Source: Ottelia alismoides
Taxonomy: Eukaryota; Streptophyta; Magnoliopsida; Alismatales; Hydrocharitaceae
Assembly (NCBI GenBank): GCA_037367405.1
Contig: JAZKJV010009329.1
Location: 1 to 64,000, forward strand
Direction: 5' to 3'
Length of the DNA stretch: 64,000 bases
Shown here piece after piece: positions 22,998-35,218 of the stretch. A model generated the notes under the pieces. The model was not told the origin of the DNA. It worked only from the letters and a program-made list of their open reading frames with translations, and searched no databases. Every line of letters starts with the position of its first letter. The stretch's first letter is position 1. Made by a program: the position numbers and the translations under genes.

Positions 22998-25531
22998 AAA
23001 ATGGGATCTTTAAGTAAACACTCGGTATCTGGAGTCACATCATTCTTTTTGTTATTTTTATTTCCTTTTCTAAACAAAGCATCAGGAAAAGGAACAATGT
23101 CAGGAATCAGAAAATCAGACTTTTTATTCATTTTGGAATCAGCTTGTACATCAAGAGTTTCAGAATTATGTACAAAACTCTCTAAACAGGGGAAGAAATG
23201 TTTTTCTCGGGAGTATCTGCATGGTCTGGCGTGATGTCATCGTCTGATTCGCCAGTGTCCATGTCAACGGTATCAACATCGCTCCCTTCTCTTGGATTTG
23301 CAAAGTGGTCCTCATCAACGTGTTGGTTCTCCTCCTCGGCATCAGAATCTTGCTGCTCATGGATTTGCTGCTGCTCCTCTAGTGCCCTCTCCTCTACTCC
23401 AGCGGGTGCTTGTGGTGATCTACCGCTCCTGAGACGAATGAAGTTAGATAAAAATTCAGGAAACGAGATGTTACCTGTAGTGTTGTCTACCTGGTCTGGA
23501 TGCCTCCTCTTGTTGTTCGGGTTCGTCTGAGGCTGGACTGGAAGAGTGGTTTTCGGTGCGGTTAACTCTTCCAGACAACGGGTAATCTGCTCTATCTCGG
23601 TTTTATGCACAATCTGGAGCGTACTCAACATATCCATGATCTGATTTAGTGCCTGGCCTTGTGAAGACATCTCAGGTTCGGTGTGGTGGCCCTGTCTTGG
23701 TCCTCTCTCCTGCCTTGGCGTGTATTGTTGAGAGGTGGAAGGCTGGGAGAATCACTACGGTGTGGAGGAAGACTGCTGCGGCTGCTGATAAGGATATGTC
23801 TGTGAATAATGATGAGCAGGATATTGGTATGATTGTGGTCTCTGATAAACATCCTGGTGAGACTGCTGCTGCATGAAGTTCTGGTGGTGCTGGAAATGTG
23901 GACGTCCATGCTGCGGATGACCGTACGACTGCTGTTGATGATGCAGTTTACTCGATTGCTGAATTGGAGTATACCAAATCCCGTTAATCTCGAGAGTGGC
24001 TTGCGGATCACACTTCATATCTGCAGCACTGGTGATCTGGTTGGGATTGGCATGAGACTGATCCTCATGCCAATCAATCTGCAGAGTCTCTGGCTCGCTC
24101 TTCACGTAGTGAATCTGACGGGTGGGTGGAGCGGGTAAGATCCTCCGTGCTGGTTGTGCGGTCAAAGAAGATTGGCTCTGCTGGACTGAAGCTAAAGCTC
24201 AGAAACCTTCTTCGAAAGATCACTCAGCTGCTGAGGTAGAGATGAGAGTTTCTCCAACTCTCGCAACGACTGTAAGTCCTGGACTTGCTTCTGAATCACA
24301 TCCACCAACGCTAATTTCTCGCTAATGAATCCCATGTTGGTGTTTGATTCAGATTCTGAGATATTATCCACCTTCTGATGCTCTCAGTGATGTGGTGGCT
24401 GAGGGGCTTTCTGAAATGCCTGAGTAGAGTCAACGACTCTCGAGTTCTCAGCCATCCCTTCGAAGATGGCCCAGACTAACTCGACGTCCTTGTTCAAATA
24501 GCTGCCGCCACATGCGGCACTCACTAGCCCATGGATGTCCTGCTGGAGTCCTCCAAAATAATTCTGCACTAGCACCTTCATTGGTATCTCATGATGCGAG
24601 CATCTCTCCGTAAGGTCTTTGAATCTATCCCATGCCTCATGGAAAGACTCATGCAGAAGCTGCGTGAAATTGGAGATCTGACTCCTCATCATGTTCGTCC
24701 TCTCCAGAGGAAAATATTTACGCAGGAATGTGAACTTCAGATCGTCCGATGTAGAAATTTCCCTTCCCAGATGACTAAGCCAGTAAAGTTCCTTATCGAC
24801 TAAGGCAAAGGGAAAGGCCTTGAGGTGTACAACCTCCTGCGTAACTCCTGGATAACTAGCCGTACCACATATCATCTCAAATTGCTGTAAAAAGGTAAAC
24901 AGCTCCTCTGTGGCATTCCCGTAGAACTTGGGAAGCAGTGATATGAAGGACAGTCTCAACTTGTATGACCCTTGATTCGGCGGTAGCCGAATCCAGTGAT
25001 GGACCGTTCTCGCGCCCGGGTCATACTCTTCCCGTAAAGTTGCGGGAACCACTACAGGAGGTAACTGGTTCCCGGCCCCTGCTCGCAGCGCGGCTATCTC
25101 AGCCTGCAACTCATTCTGAGTTCTGAGTTGTTCTCGAATCTGGATGTTCATCTGTTGGAGCGTGTCGAGAATCCCGGTCGCAATATCTGTGGAGTCTGGT
25201 CTTCTTCGTGATGTTCCTCAGCTGGTGGCCTCTCGTCTACTGGTCCTTTGCCGCGAGTTATCTGATTCAAATCATCTGTGAAATAAAAGCTCTCGTAAGA
25301 ACTTAGCGAAAAATTGGTTGGAGATCTTGATGATGTATTGAAGCAAGGGTCTTCCTCAATAGTCTGGCCAGGAGGTGAGGGAGTCTGGGTCGGACTCTCC
25401 TCGAGATCAGATGGGACCAGCTTGGGAAGAGAGTCATCCCAAGCTTGTGAAGATGTACGATCGACGGTGGACGGTCGAAAGCTCACGGAGTTTGAGCAGA
25501 AAAGCCATCGAGACGTCATCTTTGATATCAA
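22998..25531 (-). pseudogene. C gag (frameshifted)
   Basis: Gag is spread over several minus-strand frames. 25531-25148 is an N-terminal, Ser/Pro-rich segment. 25151-24384 is the capsid-like domain (YWLSHLGREISTSDDLKFTFL, KYFPLERTN, EAWDRFKDLTERC). 24165-23755 is a His/Gln/Pro-rich segment with EINGIWY. 23670-23182 holds a helical segment, then LRSGRSPQAP and an acidic tail. Breaks fall near 25180-25215, near 24170-24383 (including the stop at 24384) and between 23182 and 22997. No CCHC knuckle is seen. The order matches the intact F3 gag. Confidence 0.88.
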
Positions 25532-26727
25532 GAGAATGATCGGGAGAGCATGTTTTTCGATTCAAAGGAGAGGAAAAATGCGTAAAGCCACGGTAACTCA
25601 CGCCCTGCAAGCAAACACAAAGCAAACCCCGCTTTCACCAACACAACCTGGTGAAGACCGTAAGAGTTCGGTCTTTTATCTTGTTGGTTTTAGGGTTGTA
25701 ATTAGCAAACAAGTCTAATCGGTTAACGCGAGCTGATGCGAGCTGATAGGTGCCTGATAGTTTCTCCGAAACACTAGCCTGAGTCTTTACAGAAAATCAC
25801 TCGCACTCAGCCAGTATGGGAGTAAGTACGGACCGTTTCTGGTTACCCCTGTTACTTGAGGACGGAGCCTTACGCAGTGTCCTCTAAACCTCCCACTCTG
25901 CTAAGTAAACCCGGACCGTTTCCGGCTACCCGAGCATACCCACTGAGGAACAGTGATTAGGTGTATAGACTAAGTAGTATTTCGCGAGAAATACAGGGTT
26001 TTGGCTATAGCCTTATGGGTCGTCTCTCGCCCGCGCGCTCTGAGAAGATGTGCGGGGATTACTCTCCCAAATCAGATGAATCTTTATGATTTTTAGGTCA
26101 GATATTTTTAGCAGTCCCGATTTTATTTTGGGGTTTTATAATTTTTTTTGAATTTTTTCAAACAAACATATACTTTTTTATTTTCTTTTTATAAGAATTC
26201 TAAAATCATGCACCTAGGTTGCAAGTCCTGAAACTAGCTACGTAAGCACAATCAGATAGAAAAAACCTAAGCAAGCATCTATTAAAAAAGCTGCAGAAAA
26301 ATCGATGAGGCGAGAAAACATCGGTGGGTGCCCTGATCCCACGAATACACGGTATTCGGTGAATCAGACCCCTAACAAAATGGGGGGGGGGATTACAAGT
26401 CGGGATGTCCTTAGTGGACCCCTTCTACTAGAGTTCAATACAACTTCTCTCTCTTGCTCTCTATTTTACAATATTACACTACTTAACTTCTGCCCTCTGT
26501 AGCCGACTTGTAAAGAAGAAGCTCAGCCTCTGCTCTTTCAACTGACTCGACTTCCTAAGAAACTGGCTGATCCTACCAGCCCTGCAAAAAAAAGTTAGCG
26601 GCTAAACAAAATTGAGAGACGAGTCGGGAAAAGCCGTACGAAAAAACGAAGAAAAGCTACGAAAAACAAAAAGAAGAGAGAAAATAAAATCACAAAAATA
26701 TGTAAAAAATCAAAATACACTAACGCC
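25532..26727 (-). other. C leader (5' untranslated region)
   Basis: This noncoding leader lies between PBS and gag. Near gag, a hairpin with arms AAGACCG / CGGTCTT lies at about 25651-25675. It is also present in the E1 and F3 leaders. A CGGACCGTTTCYGGYTACCC unit occurs twice (25829-25848, 25912-25931). The minus-strand motif GGGAGAGTAATCCCC, shared by all three families, lies near 26056-26070. A G-run (plus strand) lies around 26382-26391. Packaging or dimerisation functions are possible but only inferred. Confidence 0.65.
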
Positions 26728-26745
26728 TCCCCAGCAACGGTGCCA
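26728..26745 (-). other. C primer binding site (tRNA-Asp type)
   Basis: The minus strand reads TGGCACCGTTGCTGGGGA, three bases from the 5' LTR end. It differs at two positions from the perfect complement of the plant tRNA-Asp 3' end seen in F3. Both differences are C to T in element sense, consistent with decay. Confidence 0.85.
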
Positions 26746-26748
26746 TTT

Positions 26749-29700
26749 TGATGGGACTAAAAATTGGTTTACGGCTTTTTAGAAGAAGAGGATGTTGGTG
26801 TAGAAAAGCCGCAAAAGGATCCTAGTCGATCAAACAAAGATCGGTTTTAGGAAAAAACCTTACACTAATTATTTAACCAGGGAAGTGTTCCTGGGTCGAA
26901 CACAAGGAGGCAGAATAGGGTATTTTGAACTTTTTAAGAGGAAAATATTTTTGTGATTATTTTATCTCTTCTTAAAACGATCAAGGAAAAGCGATGATTT
27001 TTGTGGGATTTTTTATTTTTCATTTTTATTTGATTTTATCCTTTTCCAATTTTTATTTATTTTTCAAAGTGGTATTCTTCACACAATTTATTTACGATAT
27101 AATAGGTGGAATATTTGTGATACTTTATAATAGGTAAAACGGGCGAGCAACGGGCTCGAACAACACACAAAAACAAAACAAAATGGAATCGATTGGCGAC
27201 AAATAAAAACACGATAAAAACACAACAAGAATACACGAAAAATTACTTGAAACCTTACTGGGGTAGTTGTGTAACTACCCTAAAAAATCTACGAAAAAAA
27301 TGTGTCAAAACTAGGTCCAAAACTCCCCTACAGGCCAGGGGTATAAGTGCAAGAAAAAGTCCTTGGCAGGAACTGTTCTGAATGAAAACTAAAGAAAATT
27401 ACATTTAGGTCCCCGCATGGGGACCTAAATGTAATTCTGGAAATCTTCTGGAGCGCACTTTAGCTTCTAGAAGTCGGTGGGACTTAGTATGCAATTTTCC
27501 CACTATTTCGTCTGGACGGCTGCGATTAGAATCCGAGGCGCGATCTGGATCGTCTGATGAAGACACGCGTCGCAAGCCTGTAGCTCGCGTGTTCTTCAAC
27601 TATTCTTGGGCGGTTGGGCAGCTGACGAAAGATGCTTCTTCACCGAATTTTCACCGACGATTGGCGACGATTTGGAATCTCCGGTGGGGCCAGAGGGTTA
27701 GCTCCTCTAACCCTTGAGCTCGCCCGCGATGGAAGTCAGGCGGAAATGGCTCCGAGCGACGGTGGAAGCTCAATGAAGACAGTGTTTCTCACTGCTCTGT
27801 CCTGGAGTTAAGTTGTTGCGCCTTCTTTAAGAATGAATTGTGTGAAGATCAAAGTTCCAAACGCTGTGAAATTGCTCCTGATTGAAGTTAGATCTGCAAA
27901 GAACAAGTATATGTGCTCGATTCACAAGGACTCAGCCGAATGTTTAGGATTTGCAAGATCGAAAAGTTATTTCCAGAATAAATGCGAGTGTGCGTGCAAA
28001 ATTCTTGAAAAATGGATTTTGATTTGAATTGATTTGAAACGAATTAAGATTTGGTTTCGATTGGGCGTCTAAGATGAATGATTAAAGTTTCTAATGACGG
28101 GCTTAACCACGCTAATCGTGGCATGAGATTCGAGAATAAAATTGATAAAGATGGAGGAAGAGATCTGTGAAGAAGAGGTGTATTTACCTCTAATGGATGC
28201 TGCGACGGCCGATCTTCGCCGGAGCTGGACGCGCGTGTGACGGCGATGCAAGGCGGAGCTTCGCATTGGAACTTCTCCCTGACGATCCCTCTTCCACGCG
28301 GGGTAGCCTTCGAGTGCTGTCACCATCGAAGTGAGGCGGAGAGAGGAGGAGGAGATGGCAGTCGGCCACTAGCAGTTTGAGCTTTGGGTGGTTGAAGGAG
28401 AGTTAGTTGCGAAATGGTGATCTTTGAAGGTTTATATAAGGAGATTTCGTGAGATCCTAGCTAGATCCAATGGTGGGCGATGAAGAAGGTTGTTAGGAGG
28501 GTCGAATCAATGGATTGGATCGTCGGAGGAGGTTATAATGTCGCGGGATAAATAAGTGAAGTTGGCCGGTCAGAACAAACTTCCAGCACTGTCTTCTTGA
28601 AGAAGATGAACCAGGTGCTGACAAGTGTCAGCACCTCGTAGGCCAGATGTATGAATTTGCTTATAAATTATATAATAAATATTAAATAACATTATTTTAA
28701 TTAAGTATAAAAACAAGAAATATAAATAATTTAATTATCTAATTTATGGAATAAATACTTTTTATAAATAATAAATATTATTTGAAATATAAATATTATA
28801 TTAATAAATATGTATAGATAAATAGGTTTTGTATTTTTAATTTGATAAATAAATAATAAAAAATTAATTTTATATTTTCTTAATTATTAGAATAATAAAT
28901 AAGGGTTGTGTGAATTTTTGGGGATTTTAATAAATTAATTTACATATATTAATAAATATAGGTATAAGTTATCCAGTTCATTTTCACCAATAATTTAGGC
29001 TTTTTGATTTTATTAAAATAATAAATAAGCTCCAAAAAATGTGAAATAAATCAAGGTTAAATTACAAGATCATAAAATAATTAGAAATTATAAAAATAAT
29101 AAAACTATAAATAATGTGTGTTACATAAAATAAATAGCCCAGAAACCCCGTTGTCATTTGGTCCCAAAACTGACTTTTTGCAAACAGACTCAGAATTCGA
29201 TGAAACCTTTATTAATTAGAGAATATTATTTTATGAACTTTAAAGGTGAGTACAGTGAAATTGTAGTTCGTATGAAGAAGTTATGATGTTCGGAAGTTGA
29301 GACTTTGATAATTTACAAGCTGGATATCTTGGCATATATACAAGATAATATTTTTAGCTTATTTTTATATTTTTATATACATTTTTAGAAATAATTATGA
29401 ATAGAGTTTGGTGATAAATATGTATACATAAATTAATTAAAAATCTTTGAAGTTTTGTATATATTTAATAAATAGTGAGAGGTACATGAGGTGTGTCTTA
29501 ATTTATTTTTAGGGTTTTCTTTCCTTATCTCCCCCTACTTATTGGTTTATCGACCAACCCATGCTGACTTGGTCGTGGGGGTTAGGCTATAAATATACCC
29601 TGCAGTTATATTTATATTTATAAGTCATATTGTACATATATACATATATCCAATCTGCCTTCTTTTCTTTTTCTTTTTTCTTTATTTATTTACATGATTT

Positions 29701-29816
29701 TGATGCTTAAAAGTGAATATTTATTCATGAATGAGGTTTTGTTAAAAGATGGATTCATTTGTTAAGGGTTTTAGGACAAAATGTGACAGAAAAGTTAATG
29801 AATCATGGATTCATCA
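26749..29816 (-). repeat. C element 5' LTR
   Basis: The LTR is 3068 bp and pairs with 13806-16929. It holds the TATA box at 28431-28438, a palindrome near 28611-28638 with one mismatch, and the same conserved GGGTCGAACACAAGGAGG block near its left end. Differences from the partner LTR are mostly transitions, for example three within the first 73 bases. Confidence 0.94.
28431..28438 (-). promoter_or_regulatory. TATA box in C 5' LTR
   Basis: The minus strand reads CTTATATAAACC, aligned with the TATA box of the other C LTR. It sits upstream of a conserved AACTAACTCTCC block. It would have driven the genomic RNA of element C. Confidence 0.62.
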
Positions 29817-29821
29817 AGGGG

Positions 29822-30004
29822 GAACAGGGTGGACGTAAACTCAGGCTCGAAGAGTTGGTCTGGACTTCCCGAAGCCGACCTAGATGAATAGGAAGGAGTG
29901 TTCGATAGCGGTGCCACCAAACGTGGCCTAAGGGATCTCCTTCCATCATTTTGATCTGGAAAAGGGCGGATGAGATCTGGAATGCAAACAAGATGTGAAT
30001 ACAA
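29822..30004 (-). pseudogene. E1 gag N-terminal fragment upstream of C insertion
   Basis: A minus-strand open stretch on the far side of element C lies where E1 gag should begin. It is Ser/Pro/Leu-rich with no recognised domain. Adding back the sequence beyond the AGGGG duplication leads within a few codons to a stop, so the junction with the main gag part is decayed. The assignment is by position. Confidence 0.45.
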
Positions 30005-31385
30005 ATCCCAAATTCACCTACGCAACTCTGGAGCTGATGACCGTGAAGGTTCGGTCATTTATCTTGTCAATTTTAGTTAGGTGATCAATCAATCTATCAG
30101 AGCGATTAAGCAAGTTGTTGAGAACCCAACTCTCCTAGCCGACTGTCCCAATCCCAAATGAGATCTTTCCCATCCAGTAGGAGTTGCGGACCGTTTACCG
30201 GCTACCCACCAACCCTGTCTGCTAAGGACGTCGCAGTCCGCTTTATCGGTTACCTGAGAGATCCTCACTGGAGAACGACTCACCAAGACCAGTAATCGAC
30301 TAAGATTTCGGATGTGGCTCTATCCTAGTGTTCGGGTCACTCTCTCGCTGTAGATAAATCAAACAAGGAGGGGGTTACTCTCCCAAGACAAAATTTTTGA
30401 AAGAATGAGGTGAGTTTTATGGTCAAGTTTGCATTCGCAGTTCCAATTTTATGATTTTCACTTTTTTTAATCTTTTTCTGAATAAAAGACAACGCCTAAC
30501 GAATTTTCCGATCTCCTGGTTATTTTAAGTCCAATAAAATGGGGGGAGGAAGTCGGAAACGCCGATGCACGATCAAACACAATGATGCATGCAGAGATAG
30601 AAAAGCATACCTTGATCCAGCACTCTACATGCAGGGTGATCCACGCATAATTTAAAGTCAAGAAATAAACTACATATATGATGCACAAAGAAATCGACCC
30701 TAGACGAAAAGTCAGAGTCCGATCTCTGATGCAGATCGGTGTCTGCCACAACAGATCCTGCCAGTGCTGTATACAACCTCTAGCAGCACGTGACTCCTCA
30801 GGTGACCAAAATAGCTTTTTCTTTTGTGAGTTATTAATTAGGTCCACTTAACGATCTGTAGACACAGGCAAATGTATTAAGCGTGGGATCCTAATCAATT
30901 ACGTCACAATCACAATAAAATCCTAAGTCCAGGGGCCAAAACCTTTGTGAATCAAAATAAAAGAAAATCGAAGAAAACAAAACCGACGAGAAAACCGAGC
31001 AAGCAGACGAGGCCCCCAAGGAAACAATCCCTCGGGCACTGGACCTCGTGAAATGTTGAAGTGTCCAAGTCCTGTTTAGTTACAAATTATGTGTCACTCT
31101 CTCTCACAACTAATTACACAAATAGATGCAAGAAAATAAACTAGAGCTACACTACAAAATCTCTAAGTCCTCCTTGTGCAGGGGTAGCAGGCCGAAGCCG
31201 GCTTCACGTGGGTGCTCAGGCGCCTAGGAAAATGCGCCTCCCTCGTTCTGCGGTATCTCACACAAATCAACAAAGAAGGTGGTCAGATAGCTCAAAAATA
31301 TAAGTTAAATACAAGGGAAATAAATGAAGCAATAGTGGTAAACAAATAATCACAATCAGTCACAAAACGACCTATACGCTATTGC
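30005..31385 (-). other. E1 leader (5' untranslated region)
   Basis: This noncoding leader is bounded by the PBS. It holds the gag-proximal hairpin with arms ATGACCG / CGGTCAT near 30036-30060, two copies of a GGACCGTTTACCGGCTACCC-like unit (30187-30207, 30232-30254) and GGGAGAGTAACCCCC (minus strand) near 30370-30385. All have counterparts in element C. Small ORFs here are not conserved. Confidence 0.62.
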
Positions 31386-31403
31386 TCCCTGGCAACAACG
31401 CCA
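31386..31403 (-). other. E1 primer binding site (decayed tRNA-Asp type)
   Basis: The minus strand reads TGGCGTTGTTGCCAGGGA, two bases from the 5' LTR. It differs at three positions from the tRNA-Asp complement found in F3, all C to T or G to A. Position and partial match support the call. Confidence 0.75.
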
Positions 31404-31405
31404 TT

Positions 31406-34400
31406 TGATTAACCCAGAAATCGAGCAGTCATAATGATCCACAAGGCGGATCAACAGTCGATGCGTTGACCACTCAAAAATCCGGATTAAGTCAACAATT
31501 AACCCACAATAAAAATCAATCAATGAGAAGCAAATGTGGAGTTAAAATTTTATTATAACTCTATAATAAGTGTGTATAGGCGAAAGTATGTGTAGAGTGT
31601 CGAACTCAGGGAGCAAACAAGATAGATCGAGGCAAAATGCTCAAAAATGTGAATGTGATCAAATGCCTACAAGTGTGCTATTTTTGTGGGGTTTTTTATT
31701 TTTCTTATTATTTTTTTTTAATTTTTATTTTTTTTATATTTTGATTTTTAATTTCTAATTTTATATTTTCTTTTTTTTATATTTTCTATTTTTTTTATTT
31801 TTTTTCAATAATAGAGTATATATACAATAAAGGAAAAAGGGGTATAATAAATAGAGTAAAATAGGTAAAAATAGGCAAAAATTAGGAAATGATGTATTTT
31901 TGGCTTTTTAGATTTTTATGATGTTTTATGATTTTTCTAGATTTTTCCTATCTTTTTGGTATTTTTAAAGTCAAAATTATTGAGAATAGTGGATAAAATA
32001 AAAAGCTGAAACTAAAATGGAGATATAAAATATCAAACAGTAATAAAACTCCTCCAAATTAAATTTAAATGAAAGCTAATAATTCAGAGAAAATTCAGAG
32101 GCCATCATTATATTTTTAGGATTTTTCTAGAATTTTTAAGATTTTTATGAGGTTTTTAAGGGTTTTCTAATTTTTAGAGTTTTTACTTTGAATTTTTTAG
32201 TGATTTTTGGACAGAAGTTAAAAGACACTGAAATACACCAAAAGTCATTTTTTTGGGATTTTTAAAGTGGTTTTACTATTTTTTGGTATTTTCTAATGCA
32301 AACAGTAGCAAAGATGCATGTTTTTGAATTTTTATAAAAATGAAAATACAATAAAAATGCAAAACAAAAATATGACGTGAAAGAGCAAGTAAACAGAAGC
32401 TTAATTTAATTTTTTGGTGATTTTTAGGATTTTAAAGATGCATGAAATAAATAGAAACAACAAAGAGAAAATACATTGCTAGTTGAGGTATAAATGCAAA
32501 TATATAGAAGTTCAGGGGCCAAAGTGCAATTTTCCACAAAATTTATAACTAATAAACCAATTTCCAGGACCAATCATAGATAACTGGACCTGCAAGGGTA
32601 TGCTTGCAAAAATCCCAACCCTGCACGTGACTGGCACGCGCCTGGCGAGGTCCGAAATGCAAATAACAAAACTTGAGGGGCTAAGTTGCAATATTTCTAA
32701 AGATATTACACGTGGTAAATAATTTCCTAGATTGAAACGAAATATGAAAACTTGCAGGGGTCCTTTGCAAAATACCCACCACCCAACGTGCACAGGTCAC
32801 GTGAGGTGACGTGGATTGGACCTAAATGCAATTATGCAAAGTCTGGGGGTCTAAATGCAAATATTACAAAACATTTATAACTGCAAAATAAAATTAATAA
32901 ACTAAAAAATATATACAAAAATGGTAAGGGTAGACAATGCAAAATACCCAAAGCTAGGCGATCCGACGATGCTGGAAGATCCACTTGGCCCGTGGCGCAC
33001 AACGAACGGTCGATGACGGTTCGCGGCGAGAGGCCACGATTAGATCCCCAAGGACTGATCTGACGGCTGAGGCAAACAGAGATCTAACGGTGGCTGCTCG
33101 ATCTGGAGTGGCGGCCCGATCGGACGACGGAGAAGCGGGGAGGAAGAACAGGGAAGAACGCCGGCGAGGCGAACTTCCCCGCTCCAGATCCCGGTGCTTC
33201 GGCAGTCCTCGAAGCCCAAAATTGGCCGGCGGACTCCTGGGGAGGTCTTCTATCTCCTGGGGGCTCCAAAATGCTACGGCGGTTGCCGGAGTTTGCTGGA
33301 GGAGGAGGCGGAGCTGGGTAGCTCCTGGAACCCCCGGCGAAGCTCATAACGAGCTCCAGGTACTCTTCAACGTGCGTGGACCTACAAAAATGCGTGAGAG
33401 GGTCCAGGGAAAAATGCCTAGCCCCGCGATGGTGGAGTGGAAGCGTGGGAAGGCGATGCGAGATGGTGGCCAGAGGTGCACTCCGGCGAGGTGCTCGTTG
33501 AGCGTGATTTGATAGACGAAACGCAACGATTCTTGGGGGGTTAGGATCCTAATGCTACGGTAAACAAAATGCGCAAGGAAACGAGAAGAAAAGGACATCC
33601 CTCAAAGGTGGTATACCTGAGGGGGAAATCCTCAACGCTGGAGATGGCGGAGGTGGTGGAGACGCCTCTGACCATCCTCGACTTGCCCAACGACGCGGGG
33701 GTGGAGCTGTCACCTCCAGGTACCCGTAGAGCTCGAAAGGAAGGAAGAAGGTGGACCGAAGGGACTCAAATTTTGAAATGGAAGTCGGGTCTGCATATAA
33801 TGGGTGGACGGACAGGCGAGGAAGAACGAGGTGCAGCGGATGTCTCGTTGATCCATCGATCGAGGTTGCACAAGGGCGGTCATGCCTGTGGATCGAGGAT
33901 CAAAAGTCAAGAAGATGCTAACTCGAAAGGATGCAAGAACAAGCCTCGAAAAAAATCAAGAAAGAGGGGTCAAACTGAGGTCTGATAAGGGTAGAGGGGG
34001 AAGGACAACCAGTTGACCGGGGGGTAACGTGGACTGCCACCTGGTTGGTCCACGTGGACCAACCAGGGAAAACCCTGGGAAAATTATTAGAAAAATCAAT
34101 TAAAATTAGTAAATGAATTTAGTATTATTAGGTTATAAAATGAAAAATATCGACTATTTTCTAAGGTATTTTAATATGATTTTTAATTATTTTTATGAGG
34201 TGTAAAAATAAAAGTTACCTTTTTAGGCATGTATATGTATATATCTATGTACTTTATTAATTTATTTTTATTTTGTATATTTAATTTTATTATTTTTGTT
34301 TATTATTTTATAAATTTATAAAATATTTTTATACACTTAATTATATTTTTATTTTATTTCTCTGAAGTGTTTTGTACACTTAATAAAATAGATGTATTGT

Positions 34401-35218
34401 TTATGTAGGTATATTTATAGATGTTATACCTATGTATTATATACAAGTGTTTTATTTTCGTATTCTCTTGAGGTTTTTATTCAGATTTTAATGTACATAT
34501 TTACTATGAATAATATTTACAAAATCATAAAAAGAAGAAATTATAAAAATAAAGAATAATAAATAAAATGAATATTTTAATATGTATAAGTATACAATAG
34601 GGGTCCAAAACTCAACTTTCAAACCGTAGCTCCGCCAAACGCGGAACCACCTTCATTAAATAGATTATTTAAAGTTATATACAATTAAAGGTGATTTTGA
34701 TGCGTTTCGAGCTTTTATTTGAGAGATACTGGTCTGGGAAGTTGGAAATCTGGAATTTTATTCAAATCATAACTTTTTATTTGTACATTATTTTCGAGTG
34801 AAATCAATTTTGTATTTTTCTATATTTAATTACATACAACTTTCATGTACAAAGTTTCTGTATTTAAAGTATAAAAAGTAGAACAAAAAATAGGTCCCAA
34901 AATGAATAAAGAATGAATAAAATAAAAGGAAATCTTTATTGGTATCTGGCCCTTATCTCCCCCTACTTTATTCCTTGTCGATCTAGTCATCTAGATGCCT
35001 AGGTCTCGGGGTTTGGGGTCATAAAATATTTACACTATTTTATTCTTTTTCTTTTTTCTTTATTCTTTTATTTTGACTTTTAAAAACAACATTTTATACA
35101 TTATTTACACACACATGCATGGATGCTAAGATGAAGGAATTAAGGGTATTTACAAGCATTTGTCAGGGTTTTTGAGGCCAAAATGACATAATAAAGATGA
35201 TGAAATGTGGATTCATCA
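31406..35218 (-). repeat. E1 element 5' LTR
   Basis: The LTR is 3813 bp, from TGATTAACCC to GATTCATCA on the plus strand. Its last 1.58 kb matches 1-1589. Its left part (31670-32480) is low-complexity T-rich with repeated GATTTTT. A GC-rich segment follows (32950-34080) with a TATA-like GCATATAA at 33793-33800 and a perfect 26-base CACGTG-centred palindrome at 34041-34066, then an AT-rich end. The motif GTGTCGAACTCAGGGAGC near 31589-31606 corresponds to a block conserved in all families. The ORF-like stretches at 32985-33985 have no protein family support. Confidence 0.93.
33793..33800 (-). promoter_or_regulatory. Candidate TATA element in E1 5' LTR
   Basis: The minus strand reads CATTATATGC, in the same relative place as the TATA boxes of the other LTR families. 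It is weaker than those and therefore tentative. Confidence 0.4.

Larger units (their letters stand above)
13806..29816 (-). mobile_element. Complete Athila-type element C nested in E1
   Basis: The element is 16,011 bp with LTRs 13806-16929 and 26749-29816, TG...CA ends, a PBS beside the right LTR and a PPT beside the left LTR. A perfect target duplication AGGGG flanks it (13801-13805 and 29817-29821). It encodes gag, protease, RT, RNase H and integrase on the minus strand, all with lesions. The two LTRs differ by several percent by eye, mostly transitions, so it is much older than the F3 array. Its target is the 5' part of E1 gag. Confidence 0.95.

Noticed and set aside
32985..33985. 175- and 138-codon ORFs in the E1 LTR
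   Set aside because: This is GC-rich LTR sequence. The frames are not maintained in the other LTR copy at 1-480.
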